This document shows positions 42,201-50,100 of a stretch of DNA of 64,000 nucleotides, in pieces. The position numbers were made by a program, and so were the translations under genes. Source of the stretch: Isoptericola halotolerans (GTDB lineage Bacteria > Actinomycetota > Actinomycetes > Actinomycetales > Cellulomonadaceae); NCBI RefSeq assembly GCF_013149785.1, contig NZ_JABEZU010000002.1:372001-436000 (forward strand). The letters are read 5' to 3'. Numbering within the stretch: position 1 is the stretch's first letter; each line of letters begins with the position of its first letter. Under the pieces are notes generated by a model that saw only the letters and a list, made by a program, of their open reading frames with translations, was not told where the DNA came from and ran no database searches.

Positions 42201-42336
42201 GTCCCGGGCCGTCCAGGGTCTGCTGACGGTGACCGACCAGCTCGCCTGCGACCTGGAGCCGCAGACGGCGCAGCTCCTCGCGGCGCTGCAGCACCCGCAC
42301 GGAGAGTTCGACAGGATGATGGCCGATGCGTTCTAG
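39229..42336 (+). CDS. Membrane protein with two LysM domains and a C-terminal SARP/BTAD regulator domain
   Basis: A 1035-residue fusion. Membrane helices lie near 7-31, 61-83 and 104-126; an Ala/Glu-rich stalk (135-168) leads to LysM 1 (178-229, VRQGESLWSIAESKLGDG) and LysM 2 (247-302, VVRGDTLSQIAQDELGD); a fourth helix (392-411) is followed by basic RRRTLHRLRR, so the long C-terminal part is inside the cell. From about 800 a reduced winged-helix segment (LLELATYLTLHPGTTPQNPT; LSKLRRWLG) and a BTAD domain (YVWAEPERQRLVAEIVDVSY) end the protein. It can bind peptidoglycan outside and signal inside, maybe to DNA or to the pilus machine. Coupled by overlap to the Tad genes. Confidence 0.85.
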   Translation: MSALRRRLLGLVALLAIVGIIVGLPVVLLALGANPLDMGVPSWDEVTRALTSPDDGTFAVGLIKVVAWLAWAFLTVSLLVEILSRLRGVRVPRLPGLRWPQTAARGLVGAAILLFVAVPSVNVAHAAPAPDHVSVAVEQAAEQAAEQRAAEAAAEAVRHEVAAVEEAAPESQAPSTTTHTVRQGESLWSIAESKLGDGHRFGEIVELNADLLGGQASFLSVGWELTIPVDGAAPSADADGGAEAKSVTVVRGDTLSQIAQDELGDASRYPEIFEASRGIEQPGGARLSNPDVIDVGWTVQVPGTEASAPVEAVHEERVEPPADVPVEEPAGGHVVADGGAAAAQSGAVGAPGLAGVGAAAGGSSTSTASPERSMSADPATDQTHAEQHVLRSAAGVGAILGAGILALVTARRRTLHRLRRPGQRVPAAPAELLEAEADLCTTAAPLSVETVDVALRSLARSCAAAGAPLPPVRAGRLTATAFDLYLTEPASLPAPWVGSFDGTVWRIDAERARQLPVGRGIPAPCPTLVTAGHDDDGHLFLNLEQLGGLSVAGDETARREVLGAIAVELATSPWADDLQVTVVGGFDDLERHLQTGRVRAARSVERVLDELTERVARDRRALAAAGATDVGQARSAGVAPDAWTPEVVLVMDDLTDAQREQLDALVSSPRVAVSVVATDTLGSPWRLDLGAGGTREHAVLAPIGFELRPQRLPTDRYGHLLSLVRATGLDALQGTPVREPSLAEVETIVPVEEPDDVDPDAGTWDTDPDATHVAGRAVTVPDDVTRARTTPRGVEQTGLRAPRVTVLGPVDVLDAGGSVAPGDRARLLELATYLTLHPGTTPQNPTELSKLRRWLGAAPDGTEFLPRHPAGTGYRFHPAVSADVVDWDGLIGRHPADASTEDLQSALALVRGAPFDVVHRHRYVWAEPERQRLVAEIVDVSYELARRRLLEGRWRAAERAVAVGLSVEPAQECLWRMRILAAHQSRDVDTESRAVQGLLTVTDQLACDLEPQTAQLLAALQHPHGEFDRMMADAF

Positions 42337-42349
42337 GAGGAACCGGTCG

Positions 42350-42943
42350 ATGCGACACCTTTCCCGGGCTGTGCCCGCCGCCGCGCTGGCGGTGGTGCTG
42401 GCAGCGGCGCTGACCGCGTGCGGGGCGGACGACGGCGCGCCGTCGTCAGCCGGACCGGCGCAGGCGAGCCCCTCACCGTCGCCGTCGCTCGACGAGGCCG
42501 AGCGCGCGGAGCAGGAGCATGTCGAGGAGGCGAAGGCCGCGCTGGCGGAGTACTACGAGGCGTCCGACGACGTCGCGAACGACGGATACGAGGGCTGGCA
42601 GTCGCTACGCGGGTACATGGGGCCGCAGGCATGGAAGTCGGAGTCGTCGATCCTCGAGCTGAACGCGACAGACGGCTGGAGCACGACCGGCAGGGTCGAG
42701 CTCGTCTCGATGACCGTCGTCGAGTACGTGGAAGACCCCACGGGCAGCGGCTTTGAGCAGGTCCGCATCGACGTGTGCAGCGATGTCAGCAGCATCACGG
42801 TCCACGACGACGAGGGTGACGTGGTACCTCGTGACGAGAGCCTCCCTGACAGTTTCACGACGGTTTACACGTTGCAGCACCAGGGGCCCGGCGAGGGATG
42901 GCTCATCAACGGGCGCGACGCGGAGGTGGAGCAGTCATGCTGA
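42350..42943 (+). CDS. Lipoprotein of the Tad locus, unknown
   Basis: A 197-residue lipoprotein: signal with lipobox LTAC (Cys24), a Ser/Pro linker (SPSPSPS), and a domain of about 130 residues resembling the small alpha+beta secreted domains of the NTF2-like type (ALAEYYEASDDVANDGYEGW; TTVYTLQHQGPGEGWLINGR). ATG 42350 follows AGGAGG by 9 bases; an upstream ATG at 42326 overlaps the previous gene. Coupled to the next gene by a 7-base overlap. Probably at the outer face of the membrane near the pilus. Confidence 0.8.
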   Translation: MRHLSRAVPAAALAVVLAAALTACGADDGAPSSAGPAQASPSPSPSLDEAERAEQEHVEEAKAALAEYYEASDDVANDGYEGWQSLRGYMGPQAWKSESSILELNATDGWSTTGRVELVSMTVVEYVEDPTGSGFEQVRIDVCSDVSSITVHDDEGDVVPRDESLPDSFTTVYTLQHQGPGEGWLINGRDAEVEQSC

Positions 42944-43941
42944 AGCAGGTCGTGCGGCTGGTCCTGACGGGTCTGGTCCTGAGTGTCGCGCTGGTCGCAC
43001 CGTCCGTGGGTGCCGTCGCTGACACGCAGTGCGGACCGGGCGAGGTGCCGGTTCCGGTGACCGACTCTCAGGGAAGCGTCCGGATCGTGTGCGAGCGGGC
43101 GGACGGCGGGGGTCCAGGAACGGGAACCGGAGGCGGTGGCGGTGGCGCTCCCCAGTGTTTTCTCGCCTCGGCGATTCCCGGGTACGACGGCCTGGAGATC
43201 CCGTGCGTGGACGACTTCTTCGGGGTGTGGAACGCCGGCCTGCAGTGCTACATGTCGGAGTTCACGGGGAACATTCCGAAGGACAGCCCGATCTGGGAGG
43301 GCAACGACGACGGCTACATCGTCACCTGCACGCTCCCTGACTGTGTCATCTTCGACCGGCCGTTCCCCGGCACCTGTTCGGGCCCGGCCTGGAGTCCTGA
43401 TCCGCCGACCGTCGGACCATCACCGCAGGAGCTGGCTGAGCGAGCCGTGGCAGCGATGACCATGAAGATGGGTGAGGTGGGGTCGACCCCGCCGTCGACG
43501 GAGATGAAGGCCGACTCCGTGGGGATCGTCGGGGTACCGATCTGGCTGTGGGTGGCCGATCCCGGGCAGAGCACGGTCGGGCCGATCACCGAGACGGCGA
43601 GCGATGGCGGACTCACGGTGACGGCTGTCGGTGAGCTGGACCGGATCGTCTGGGAGCTCGCGGACAGCTCGGGCGAGGTCTACCGCACTGTCGAGTGTGT
43701 CGGTGCCGACGCCCCCGGGACGCCGTGGTCGGAGGAGATCAGCGACGGTGGACGCGCCTCCTCGCCGACCTGCGGTTTCGACGCGAGTGACAACGTCCGT
43801 ACGGGTCGGTTGACGCTCACCGGGACGGCCTACTGGACGGTCGCATGGAGCGGTGGAGGGCAGGAGGGCACCATTGACATCGATGGTCTGCCCCGTTCTG
43901 CCTCCTTGGAGATCGGCGAGGTTCAGGTCATCACCCAGTGA
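42937..43941 (+). CDS. Secreted Cys-containing protein of the Tad locus, unknown
   Basis: A 334-residue secreted protein with a Sec signal peptide (cleavage near VGAVA-DTQC). A Gly-rich linker (GTGTGGGGGGAP) separates a short start from the main domain, which contains many cysteines (QCFL, PCVDD, QCYM, TCTLPDC, TCSG, ECVG, TCGF) suited to disulfides. No C-terminal anchor. No family recognised; similar proteins accompany Tad loci of related actinobacteria, as far as I recall. GGAGGTGGAG before the ATG gives a strong ribosome site. Confidence 0.72.
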   Translation: MLKQVVRLVLTGLVLSVALVAPSVGAVADTQCGPGEVPVPVTDSQGSVRIVCERADGGGPGTGTGGGGGGAPQCFLASAIPGYDGLEIPCVDDFFGVWNAGLQCYMSEFTGNIPKDSPIWEGNDDGYIVTCTLPDCVIFDRPFPGTCSGPAWSPDPPTVGPSPQELAERAVAAMTMKMGEVGSTPPSTEMKADSVGIVGVPIWLWVADPGQSTVGPITETASDGGLTVTAVGELDRIVWELADSSGEVYRTVECVGADAPGTPWSEEISDGGRASSPTCGFDASDNVRTGRLTLTGTAYWTVAWSGGGQEGTIDIDGLPRSASLEIGEVQVITQ

Positions 43942-44354
43942 GCTTCTCGCCAGGGAGGCTGATGCTGGTCGTCGTGCTGGTAGGCGTGGTGGGCGCGCTG
44001 TCCGGATGCGGCGCGGCGGCCCGTGACTGCGAGGAGGCGTACGTCGGGTCGATCTCGTCGGTGGAGGGTGTGGCCTCGGTGGAGGCGGAGTGCAGCCTGC
44101 AGTTCGGTGGCGGCTGGCAGCGGGTCGACGTCTTCCTGGAGACGAACGACGTGACCGAGGCTCGCGCCGTGGGACAGCAGGTGCTGCAGGCCATCGCCAC
44201 GGAGCCGACGCTCGAAGATCAGTGGTCGACACCGCGTGCCTACTACCTGCAGGACGGCTCCGGGGTATCGATCGGCCTGCGAGAGCTGGGTTTCAACGGG
44301 GTTCCGAACGTCGGCGAGGTGCGCGAGAACGACAGCACCAAGCCGCTGGGCTGA
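43938..44354 (+). CDS. Small lipoprotein of the Tad locus, unknown
   Basis: A 138-residue lipoprotein: hydrophobic signal with lipobox LSGC (Cys24), then a domain of about 110 residues with two strands and helices (SSVEGVASVEAECSLQFGGG; TEARAVGQQVLQAIATEPT). The GTG start overlaps the previous stop by 4 bases. It ends the long Tad operon and is followed at once by a strong hairpin. Function unknown. Confidence 0.75.
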   Translation: MSFSPGRLMLVVVLVGVVGALSGCGAAARDCEEAYVGSISSVEGVASVEAECSLQFGGGWQRVDVFLETNDVTEARAVGQQVLQAIATEPTLEDQWSTPRAYYLQDGSGVSIGLRELGFNGVPNVGEVRENDSTKPLG

Positions 44355-44393
44355 CCTCGGGTCCGAGAGGCGTGCTGCCCTTCGGACCCGAGG
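44355..44393. terminator. Bidirectional hairpin terminator closing the Tad operon
   Basis: Perfect 12-bp arms CCTCGGGTCCGA (44355-44366) and TCGGACCCGAGG (44382-44393) with a 15-base loop lie between convergent genes. It begins on the base after the stop codon of the last Tad-operon gene and serves the surface-protein gene from the other side. Confidence 0.8.
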
Positions 44394-44405
44394 CGAGCGC
44401 CTCGC

Positions 44406-46127
44406 TCAGACGACGCCGCGACGCCGCAGGACGAGGAGGATCCCGGCACCGAGCAGCAGCGCGGCGGTGAGCGCGATCCCGGCGATCTGCGGGCCGGTCA
44501 CCGGCAGGCCGTCGGTGGAGTCGTCCACGACCGGTGTCACGGACTGCTCAGGGGTCCGGTCGGGGTCGTCGAGGTCCGCCGGCGTGGTCGGGGCGGGCTG
44601 TGAGGCGCCGTCGGACGGTTCGGACGGCTCGTCCGTGGGCTCCTCGGTGGGCGTCTCCGGGGTCGGCGTCGGGGTCGGTTCTGCGGACCCCTCGGCGGTG
44701 TTGGTCAGGACGACCTCCACGGCGGTGTCTTCGCGGATCTCCACGTCGAGGGACCCGTCGGCTGCCCCGGCCTCCAGACCGTCGACCTGCCAGCGGGGTG
44801 CGCCCCAGGTGACCTCGTCGATCTCGGGGAAGCCTGGCTCGGTCAGGGTGACCGTGCTGCCGGCGGTGAGCTCGTCGATCGTCTCGGTCTCGCCCACGGT
44901 CATCGTCAGGGTGACCTCCTCGCCGCCGTCGACGGCGTAGCTCACGGAGTACTCCGTCTCGGCGGGGACGTCCGCACTCCCGTCGCCCTCGACGGCCTTG
45001 GTCAGGGAGATGCTCCCGGTCGCGGCGACGGGCTCCGAGCCGCACGGCAGGCTGCCGGCGAAGAGGTAGGCGTGGGCCTCGCCGCCCCGCAGGTCGAGCG
45101 AGCCGGCGACGATCTGACCGTCGATCGGCGCCGCGCTGAGGGTGAGGTCGGCGTCCGGGGCGTACACGGAGCCGTCGACGCGGGTGCCGGAGCCGTCGAG
45201 GGTCACGGCGCCGTCGTGCTGCGAGAGGTCCCACATCACGTATCGGGCGACCTGCCCCTCGGTGCCGAAGACCTTGCCCGAGAGCTCGGTGGTGCCGGCC
45301 GGTACGGAGATGATGAGGGGGGCGTCGGCCGAGGGCAGGGTGCCGTCGGCGAACTGCACCAGGGACGCGTCGGCGATGTCGGCGTAGTCGACCACGTTCG
45401 GCACACCGGGCTCGATCGCCGACAGCACGACGCGGTCGCCGACGTCCTCGGCGACGTCGAGGCGGTGCGCGAGGTCGCTGTCACCCAGCTGTGCGAGGCA
45501 CTGCCGGACCGCGTCGACCCCGGGACCGGACTCGACGTACGAGGCGACCGAGCCGTTCTCGGTGGCGACGGTGTCAGCGCCGTCGGGCCAGGCCTGGTTG
45601 GTGGCGTCGATGGCCGGGGCGTCGTCCACGGCGGTGCGGTAGCGCGTCCAGTCGGCCCGCTGGTAGGTGTCGAAGGCCGGGTCGTCGCCGACCACCTTGA
45701 GGTAGCCCTCGAGCTCGGGACCGCTGCCCGCCGGGACACCCTTGTTCTCGACCTTGGCGAGCCCCGAGGTCGGCGCGTAGGAGCCGATGAGCAGGCGGGT
45801 CGGGTCCCCGTCGACGGTCGGGATCGTGTAGTCGGCCGTACCGGCGGCCTGGTGGATCACGGGGTAGGTGCCGCCGTCCGCCCGGACGGTCAGCTCGCCG
45901 CCGACGGCGATGGCGCCCTCGGTCTCGTGGTTGGTCAGCTGCGCGTCGCCGCGCGCGTAGACGGAGAACCCGCCGGCGAGGTCGAACGGGTCGACCTGCG
46001 TCGTCGCGGCGCCGGCGGGGACGGCGAGCGTACTCAGGGTGAGGGCGAGCCCGAGCGGGGCGGCGGTGCGTGCGACCCTGCGTCGTGTGCGGTGGGACGG
46101 GGTCCGACGGCGGTCGGGTGAGTTCAC
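44406..46127 (-). CDS. LPVTG-anchored choice-of-anchor-A surface protein
   Basis: A 573-residue wall protein. Signal peptide (cleavage near PAGA-ATTQ); a choice-of-anchor-A adhesin domain of about 330 residues (DPFDLAGGFSVYARGDAQL, AIAVGGELTVRADGG, PLIISVPAGTTELSG, SVYAPDADLTLSAAPIDGQI); one DUF5979-like domain (SISLTKAVEGDG to VVLTNTAEG); a Pro/Thr/Glu linker; and the sorting signal LPVTG, membrane helix and RRRG tail. GTG 46127 is used since GAGAGG is 5-6 bases upstream; ATG 46133 is the alternative. Sortase would link it to peptidoglycan. Likely an adhesin. Confidence 0.85.
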   Translation of the reverse strand: MNSPDRRRTPSHRTRRRVARTAAPLGLALTLSTLAVPAGAATTQVDPFDLAGGFSVYARGDAQLTNHETEGAIAVGGELTVRADGGTYPVIHQAAGTADYTIPTVDGDPTRLLIGSYAPTSGLAKVENKGVPAGSGPELEGYLKVVGDDPAFDTYQRADWTRYRTAVDDAPAIDATNQAWPDGADTVATENGSVASYVESGPGVDAVRQCLAQLGDSDLAHRLDVAEDVGDRVVLSAIEPGVPNVVDYADIADASLVQFADGTLPSADAPLIISVPAGTTELSGKVFGTEGQVARYVMWDLSQHDGAVTLDGSGTRVDGSVYAPDADLTLSAAPIDGQIVAGSLDLRGGEAHAYLFAGSLPCGSEPVAATGSISLTKAVEGDGSADVPAETEYSVSYAVDGGEEVTLTMTVGETETIDELTAGSTVTLTEPGFPEIDEVTWGAPRWQVDGLEAGAADGSLDVEIREDTAVEVVLTNTAEGSAEPTPTPTPETPTEEPTDEPSEPSDGASQPAPTTPADLDDPDRTPEQSVTPVVDDSTDGLPVTGPQIAGIALTAALLLGAGILLVLRRRGVV

Positions 46128-46451
46128 GGTCATCCTCTCGGTGGGCTGTGGCGGACGCCGGACGAGCCGGTCGACCACGGGGCAAGACACCGGTGGGGCC
46201 GAGCGATGACGACAGGATCTGTGGCTTCGCTCACTCAAGATGCTGAGGGCCGGGCGACGTGATAGATGCAGCAGGTTCTCCGGATGCTCGCAAGACCCAG
46301 AGCGGGTGAAATCGTGCCCAGCGCATGCGGTTGCCCCGGGCCACGCCTAGCGTCGCGGGTGACCGTCCGGTCAGTGAGGACCGGTGACGAGGCGCTGCAG
46401 GGGGCACGCCGCGAGGCCTGTCGCTCCCTGCTCGGAGGGGAGTTGGCGAGC
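46128..46451. promoter_or_regulatory. Divergent regulatory region between surface protein and sigma factor
   Basis: About 320 bases with no further gene. TGTGGCTTCGCTCACT at 46220-46235 is a CRP-like palindrome (two departures from TGTGA-N6-TCACA), about 92 bases upstream of the surface-protein start. The sigma-factor start is uncertain, so part of the right side may be coding (in-frame GTG at 46359, TTG at 46443). Confidence 0.4.
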
Positions 46452-47012
46452 GTGGCGGAGTGGGGGGACTCCGAGCTGTTGGGCGAGATTCGCGGCGGCG
46501 CGCGCTGGGCCGCCTCGCGGCTCTACGAACGCCACCGACCGTCGGGCCTGCGCCTCGTGCGGCGGATCAGCCGATCGTTCGAACCGGAGGACGCGCTCCA
46601 CGACGCCTGGGCGAAGATCCTGCACGCGATCCGGGCCGGCGCCGGCCCCCGCGACGACTTCACCCCCTACTACTACTCGGCGATCCGTTCCGTGGTGTTC
46701 TCGCGGGCGGCGCGGGAGGCGCGGAAGGTCGTCGCGGAGCAGGCCGCTGCTTATCAGGAGGCCGTCCTGCCGCGCGACGCCACCGAGGGGTTCGTCGTGC
46801 GAGAGGCCTTCGAGAGCCTCCCCGAACGGCACCGGGTCGCCCTGTGGGCGGCCGAGGTGGAGGACCTGCCGCGCGCCCGGATCGGCGAGCTGCTGGGTAT
46901 CGACGACGGCGCCGTCTCCGCGCTGCTGTACCGCGCGCGAGCCGGGTTGCGGCGTGAGTGGCGATTGCTGACCGACGAGCGCGACCCGGGTTGTCAAGAC
47001 CGGCCACCCTAG
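46452..47012 (+). CDS. ECF-type RNA polymerase sigma factor
   Basis: A sigma factor of about 186 residues. Region 2 runs from DSELLGEIRGGARWAASRLY through FEPEDALHDAWAKILHAI (core binding and -10 melting); region 4 from LPERHRVALWAAEVEDLPRA to IDDGAVSALLYRARAGLRRE is the -35 binding HTH. There is no anti-sigma gene beside it and no extra C-terminal domain apart from a short tail. The start is not certain: GTG 46452 with GGAGGGGAG upstream is taken; TTG 46443 or GTG 46359 are possible. It stands between surface-protein genes and may direct their transcription. Confidence 0.82.
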   Translation: MAEWGDSELLGEIRGGARWAASRLYERHRPSGLRLVRRISRSFEPEDALHDAWAKILHAIRAGAGPRDDFTPYYYSAIRSVVFSRAAREARKVVAEQAAAYQEAVLPRDATEGFVVREAFESLPERHRVALWAAEVEDLPRARIGELLGIDDGAVSALLYRARAGLRREWRLLTDERDPGCQDRPP

Positions 47013-47030
47013 ATGTGACACAGGTCACAT
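47013..47030. promoter_or_regulatory. CRP-like palindrome upstream of the 2132-residue surface protein
   Basis: ATGTGACACAGGTCACAT has perfect 7-bp arms around ACAG and contains an exact TGTGA-N6-TCACA core. It begins on the base after the sigma-factor stop codon and ends 159 bases before the GTG of the giant gene. Confidence 0.6.
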
Positions 47031-47189
47031 GGTGGCTCCCGTCACTTTCCTCGACGGGTCAGGTCTTGACGGGTGATCGGTGTCGTGACGGAGACCACAC
47101 GAGGGCGTCCGTCGAACAGGCCTTCGGGCCTCACGTGGTTCAGCAGTACCTCGACGAAGTCCAGAGTCACGCCAAGGAAAGGGGCCAGC

Positions 47190-50100
47190 GTGCTCACCTC
47201 GCACCGGACCTCCAGGGGCGGCCGTTCCGCCCCCCGCACCACTCGTCTCGCCATGCTGCGGCATCGGATGGCCGGCCTCGCCGTGCTGCTGGTCGCCGCG
47301 CTGGTCGGCAGCGTCGCGATCGCGATGCCCGCGCACGCGGAGACGGTCTACGAGCTCGAGGGCGAGTGGGAGGACACCACGCCCGATGTTGTGCAGACCG
47401 GTGACTCCATCGCCGCGAAGTGGTGGGCGAACCTCAACGACGACGCCGAGGCCCCGGGCAACGAGCCGGTGGACAACGTGACGATCACGGTCACGGCCGT
47501 CGGGGCTGTCTTCGAGGAGATCCCGCCCGTCTGTCTGACGGAGGGAGTCGATCCACCGTCCGAGATCCTGGACGACGGTGTGACGCTGGTGTGCAACGGC
47601 GGCACGTTCGACGAGGGCACCGCGCTGACGCTCGACACGCCCGTACGTGTGACCGCCGTGGACGGCGAGCCGGTCTCGATGTCGGCGGTCTTCGAGGACC
47701 AGGCGGCGGAGCTTCCCGAGCTTGCGGTGGAGAACCAGTTCTTCATGGACATCGCCTGGGAGCAGAACGCCAACCAGAAGGAGCGCGTCGACGGTGCACG
47801 TGACCTGAAGTTCAACTGGTCGCTGTTCCACGGTGCCTTCAGCCCCGATGGGCCGGATGAGATCACCTACACGCTGAACCTGACCAACTCGGTCGGCGAT
47901 CCGATGTCGGTCGGGCCGGAGGGTTGCTCCGCGTTCGCCGCCGGGACGGCGACCGGGCACCCGTGGTCTGGTGGTGACTATCCGGCGGAGCAGACGGCCC
48001 CCTTCGTCGACTCCTGCACCCTGACTCATCAGGGAGGCGGCGAGTTCGAGCTCGTACTCACGGGAATCGACTACAGCCACACCCAGGTGCCGGAACAGGA
48101 CTCGACGGGGAACCTGCTTCCCACCTCTCGCGTGGTGGTGGCCTCCGGTGAGGTGCAGATCCGGGTGACGACGGAGGAGACCGCCGGACAGATCTCCCTG
48201 GAATCGGATGCCCCCGAGTACACCGCTTCGACGGGAGCGGTGATCACTGACGACCCTGACAACAACACCTCGGTGAACAACTGGGTCACCGGCTTCGACA
48301 ATGCGGGCTGGTGGCCTCGCTACACAGGTTCGGGCGCGTCGCAGTGGACGGACACGTATCGGGTAGCGCCGGGAACGGAGGTGCAGTCCACGGTCGGTGG
48401 CAACTATGCGAACTATGCCGACCCGAACCCTCAGGGCGGGCTGTGCACGATCCTCGACACGCGCTACGTCACCTACACGGGCCACGTCACTGTCAATGCC
48501 AACGCTAGTGCCGCGGCGCTCGACCTGCCGGTCGAGTACTACGTGGGCACCGCGTCCCTCCTTGATCCGGACAGCCCTTCCTATGATCCGAACGCCTCCG
48601 AGGTCTGCGGGCAGGCGGCGGGGTGGGTGAGCGATCCTCCCGCGGACCTGTCCACCGTCCGTGCGGTGCGCACCGAGTTCAACCCCAACACCGATGTCCC
48701 GGGTTCGGCGTGGCCCGCCCTGCGGGTCACGCAGGAGATCAACGCGGATGTCGACCCGGGCCAGGACATCTGGACCTGGGCTGCCGTCCGGAACGTCAAC
48801 ACTGGCAACTGGGGCTACCGGAGCCGCAGCATGGACCCGGACGATGTGGGTGTGCTGGGAACGCTGACGCCGGACTCGCGGTACCCCTTCACCTCCAACC
48901 ACCGAGACGTGCTGCGGATCTCGACAGTGTTTCCCGACGTGACCAAGTCGGTGTCCCCGTCGACGGTGGATCCGGGAGGATCGGCGACATACACCGTGGA
49001 GTACGCCGCAGAGGGTTCCGGGGAGATCTCGCCCACGGTGGACGGGTTCGTCATCGAGGACACGTTGCCCGACGGACTGGTGTATGTGCCAGGGTCGTCG
49101 GTTCCCGGGCCGGAGCCCGTGGTCGACGGCAATACGCTGACCTGGACGATCGACGGCGTGCCGACGAACGAGGACCAGACCCTGACGTACGAGGTCGAGG
49201 CCGACGAGGACGTGGATCCGGGTGCGCGCCTGGTGAACAGCGTCGAAGCCAGCGTCGCTGGTCTGACGAGCGAGCCGGCGACGGCGTCGGTCACGGTCAA
49301 CGCCGCAGGTTCGACGTCGATCCTCAAGACGGCGGATCAGGCGTTCATCCCGAACATCGACGGTGACGGTGCCGGTGAGGGTTCCTGGACGGTGGACGTG
49401 GTCTCGGAGGACCCGCTGCCGCAGGAGTTCACGGACACGATCGACATCCTGCCGTACAACGGGGACGGCCGAGGCACGGACATGGCCGGCACGTACGAGC
49501 TCTCGGGCCCGGTGTCGGTCAACATGGGGGCGACCGTCTACTACACGACGGCCGACCCGGCCACGCTGACCGACGACCCCGCCGACCCCGCCAACGGTGC
49601 GGCCGGCGACCCCTCCGGCAACACGGTGGGCTGGACCACGACGTTCACGGCGGACGCGACGGCGGTGCGCGTCATCACCGACGAGCTGGAGCCGCGCGGT
49701 GCGTTCAACGTCACGATCCCGATCGTGACGGAGGGCATGGACAGCGGCGACGTGCTGGTCAACCGGGCCCAGGGCCGGGCGGAGAACACCCGCCTGGTGA
49801 TGCGGACCTCGGCGGAGACGCAGATCGCGACCTACTACTCGGCGAACCTGAAGAAGTACGTCCAGGACGTCGAGGGTGAGTGGCAGGACGCACAGGAGCC
49901 GGGAACCGGCCCCGAGTTCCACATCGGGGACACGATCCCGTACCGGATCGTGGTGGAGAACACCGGCCAGGGGACGCTGACCAACATCGAGGTCACGGAC
50001 GACCTGTACCCCGAGCTCGGCTCGTTCACGATCGACGTGCTGGAACCGGGCGAGACCTACACCCACGAGTTCGAGATCGTGCTGACCGAACCCGTCGGGG

